Origin: Gammaproteobacteria bacterium
GTDB taxonomy: Bacteria > Pseudomonadota > Gammaproteobacteria > Pseudomonadales > Pseudomonadaceae
Direction of reading: 5' to 3'
DNA: 7,800 nucleotides
Assembly: GCA_012735335.1 (NCBI GenBank)
Contig: JAAYHO010000052.1
Span: forward strand, 1-7,800
How positions within the stretch are numbered: position 1 is the stretch's first letter; each line of letters starts with the position of its first letter. Under the pieces are notes generated by a model. The model did not search any database, was not told where the DNA came from, and saw only the letters and a list, made by a program, of their open reading frames with translations. A program made the translations under genes and the position numbers. Below, piece after piece: positions 6,601-7,800 of this stretch.

Positions 6601-7082
6601 CGGGCAAGTTGCTGGACAAGGGCAAGGCCCGCTGGTCGAAGCTTATGGCGCTGTGGAGTAGCCATGTGCTGGCCGCTGCCAATGCTCACCCGCTGCACAG
6701 CGTGCTGATCGGCGTCGACGCTACCATCGAGCTGGCCCCGCTGGAGCCTGAGCAGGCGCGGCAGATCATCGGTGACTGGCTGAGCGCCTGGCAGCAGAGC
6801 CTGTGTCGACCCCTGCCGGTGGCGCCGGACACCGCCTTCGCCTATCTGACTGCCAGGGAAGACAGGCGTGAGGAAGCGGCCCGGGGCTGCTATGAAGGCT
6901 CGGACTACCGTGGCGGCGAGCGGGACAAGAGCGCGGTACTGCAGCGCACCTATCCCGAGTTTGCCAGCCTGTGGGCCGACGGTGAGTTTACCGACTGGGC
7001 CGGGCTACTGTATCAGCCGCTGCTGGATGCCAACACTGACAAACTGATCACCATCACCCGGGCCGGGGAGGAACAGGCATGA
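3621..7082 (+). CDS. recC: RecBCD exonuclease V subunit RecC (gamma chain)
   Basis: Non-catalytic scaffold and Chi-reading subunit of the cytoplasmic RecBCD helicase-nuclease, which processes double-strand ends for RecA. It has 1153 residues, against 1122 in E. coli. Blocks alignable by eye to E. coli RecC: LVQSNGIAQWL (44-54), VDVQLPARFLWDAY (73-86), ADLFDQYQVYRADW (147-160), PLLAAWGKQGRDYI (308-321), SPQREVEILHDQLL (395-408), DVIVMVPDVNSY (421-432), WRFGLRRMLLGYA (541-553), SQRFLAGAVNICTLMPMR (668-685), LLGMNDGDYPR (694-704), GDRSRREDDRYL (721-732), GRSIRDNTERPPSVL (750-764). Start 3621 has CGGAG five bases upstream; the ATG at 3654 aligns better with the E. coli N-terminus but lacks such a site. 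The stop overlaps recB by four bases. A run of seven G (6080-6086) lies in a variable linker. Identification is firm. Confidence 0.97.
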   Translation: MPHAQDLTPGLMIIHGNRLESLRELVVDWLRAHPLAPLENEVMLVQSNGIAQWLHMALAADPEQGGCGIAAAVDVQLPARFLWDAYRNVLGREAVPETSPLDKQPLSWRLMRLLPALAEQPEFAPLQRFLANDPDCRKRYQLAQRLADLFDQYQVYRADWLNDWAAGQDRIGLAREGLRPLDDEERWQPALWRAVLADVGAERLSDSRAGIHPRFVEHMLGVEQRPVMLPRRVVVFGISSLPAQTLEALAVIGRFSQVLLAVLNPCQYHWGDIVADQDLLRHQYRRQQRRPDVPLSLDASQLHQHAHPLLAAWGKQGRDYINLLDQHDERASYESRFAAINGGRVDLFEAPAGQTLLQQLQQDILELRPLAESRELWPPVEAQDDCSLRFQVAHSPQREVEILHDQLLDAFGRDPTLRPRDVIVMVPDVNSYAPHVQAVFGQYAAGDPRHIPFTLADQGQRGQQPLLIALEHLLRLPDSRLPVSEVLDLLDVPALRQRFALSEADVPTLRGWIEGAGIRWGLDQQRRAARGLPAGLEGNSWRFGLRRMLLGYASGPGAAWAGVEPFDEVGGLDAALIGPLSQLLERLDHHEQALARPAAPGEWGERLRMLLADFFNAQTEQDQLLLAQLQEGLEHWLELCESVGLEEQLPLTVVAEEWLSSLGQGSLSQRFLAGAVNICTLMPMRAIPFRHVCLLGMNDGDYPRAQPPLDFDLMGQDYRPGDRSRREDDRYLLLEALLSARDCLSISWVGRSIRDNTERPPSVLIGQLRDHLEAGWTLAGDGDLLSALTTEHPLQPFSRRYFSGDDRLFSYAAEWRALHEGGSSRQIDTPLDQLPLVEPIDLSQLQRFLRNPAEYFFGYRLKVFLREQETLTEDDEPFTLDGLQQYQLRQWLLEQALRHPQQDWDEQLQQAAARLRARGEVPLAGFAQLALDQVCQPLGEQLQRYAGLLQRWDQPLEQALLLQADIPGVQLLSALAGLRGSSHGEALARISLEPGKLLDKGKARWSKLMALWSSHVLAAANAHPLHSVLIGVDATIELAPLEPEQARQIIGDWLSAWQQSLCRPLPVAPDTAFAYLTAREDRREEAARGCYEGSDYRGGERDKSAVLQRTYPEFASLWADGEFTDWAGLLYQPLLDANTDKLITITRAGEEQA
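7067..7072 (+). promoter_or_regulatory. recB ribosome binding site inside the recC 3' end
   Basis: GGAGGA at 7067-7072 lies six bases before the recB ATG at 7079, near-ideal spacing. It encodes part of the last codons of recC. With the ATGA overlap (ATG 7079-7081, TGA 7080-7082) it points to translational coupling, which would help keep RecC and RecB in equal amounts. Confidence 0.8.
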
Positions 7083-7800
7083 GCAACAATACCCCCCTGG
7101 CACTGCGTTGCCCGCTGCGCGGCAGCCGTCTGATCGAGGCCAGCGCCGGTACCGGCAAGACCTTCACCATTTCCGCCCTGTATCTGCGGCTGATTCTCGG
7201 CCACGGCGGGCAGGCGGGGTTTGGCCGGGAGCTGCTGCCACCGGAGATTCTGGTAGTAACCTTTACCGATGCCGCTACCCAGGAGCTGCGCGATCGTATC
7301 CGCGCCCGTCTGGTGCAGGCCGCCCAGGCCTTTCGCGGCGAGCTGGCCGAGCCGGACCCGATACTCGCCGGTCTGCTCGAAGATGTTGACCCGGCACTGC
7401 ATGCCAGCAGCGCCCACAAGCTGGATATTGCCGGGCAGTGGATGGATCAGGCAGCGGTATCCACCATCCACGGCTGGTGTCAGCGCATGCTGCGCGAGCA
7501 TGCCTTCGACAGCGGCAGCCTGTTCGAACAGAGCCTGGAAACCGACCACTCCGAGCTGCTGGCCGAGGTGGTACGGGATTACTGGCGCGAGCACTGCTAT
7601 GTGCTGCAGGGTACGACCCTGGCCTGGGTCCAGAGCAACTGGCAGAGTCCGGGTCAGCTGCAGGCCCAGACCCGACGCTGGCTGAGCAGCGCCGAGGCAC
7701 CGCAGCAGAGCGATCTGCAGCAATTGATCGGCACCGTGCTGGCGCAGCGAGAGGCAGCGCTGGGGCAGATCCGCCAACCCTGGCAGCAGTGGCTGGAGGA
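7079..7800 (+). CDS. recB: RecBCD exonuclease V subunit RecB (beta chain), N-terminal part, cut by the window end
   Basis: Superfamily 1A 3'-to-5' helicase and nuclease subunit of RecBCD. The frame is open from the ATG at 7079 to the window edge, giving 240 codons plus two bases of a protein of roughly 1200 residues. The Walker A motif EASAGTGKTFTI is at residues 20-31, with the ATP-binding lysine at 27 (E. coli Lys29 by my recollection). Motif Ia is ILVVTFTDAATQELRDRIR (57-75). VSTIHGWCQRML (127-138) and FDSGSLFEQSLETD (143-156) match the E. coli RecB segments around its TIHGFCQRML. The later helicase motifs and the C-terminal nuclease domain lie outside. The gene follows recC directly with a four-base overlap and no ptrA gene between, unlike enterobacteria and like pseudomonads; recD is expected downstream. 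Confidence 0.97.
   Translation, partial: MSNNTPLALRCPLRGSRLIEASAGTGKTFTISALYLRLILGHGGQAGFGRELLPPEILVVTFTDAATQELRDRIRARLVQAAQAFRGELAEPDPILAGLLEDVDPALHASSAHKLDIAGQWMDQAAVSTIHGWCQRMLREHAFDSGSLFEQSLETDHSELLAEVVRDYWREHCYVLQGTTLAWVQSNWQSPGQLQAQTRRWLSSAEAPQQSDLQQLIGTVLAQREAALGQIRQPWQQWLE

Noticed and set aside
3621..7800. Polyamine genes next to recC-recB as a functional link
   Set aside because: Two gaps of over 100 bases and a repeat separate the blocks, and I know of no mechanism joining them; chance neighbourhood is the simpler reading.

Overview
The window looks like ordinary chromosome of a GC-rich gammaproteobacterium, most likely a member of the Pseudomonas/Halopseudomonas/Stutzerimonas group. 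The reasons are the strong G/C preference at third codon positions, a RecC that clearly resembles E. coli RecC, and recC running straight into recB by a 4-base overlap with no protease gene between them, as in pseudomonads. I infer the genus from these traits only. No mobile element, phage gene, CRISPR array, tRNA or rRNA was seen. All five genes lie on the + strand.

Left part (1-2029): two polyamine-biosynthesis genes. The first is the 3' two-thirds of a carboxynorspermidine/carboxyspermidine decarboxylase (nspC). The second is a complete carboxynorspermidine/carboxyspermidine dehydrogenase, 41 bases downstream. The dehydrogenase joins aspartate semialdehyde to a diamine. The decarboxylase then removes the carboxyl group to give norspermidine or spermidine, without needing decarboxylated S-adenosylmethionine.

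Middle part (2030-3620): a 137-base gap holds a perfect 11-bp inverted repeat built around a sequence I recognise as a widespread dispersed intergenic repeat. It is followed by a gene for a glutamine-synthetase-like enzyme of the gamma-glutamylpolyamine synthetase (PuuA/Pau) type. A 107-base gap with two small hairpins comes next. The polyamine theme therefore continues, but probably with an enzyme that tags amines with glutamate for removal, so making and removing polyamines may be encoded side by side.

Right part (3621-7800): recC, complete at 1153 residues, and the first 240 codons of recB, translationally coupled to it. These encode two subunits of the RecBCD helicase-nuclease for double-strand-break repair; recD is expected beyond the right edge. 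Five copies of the Chi octamer reported for a Pseudomonas RecBCD lie on the + strand, all within recC and recB.

I found no convincing new biological system. The points most worth a second look are the intergenic repeat and its minus-strand terminator-like end, the placement of a glutamylating enzyme beside the polyamine-making pair, and an Asn in RecC where E. coli has the Chi-reading Thr40.
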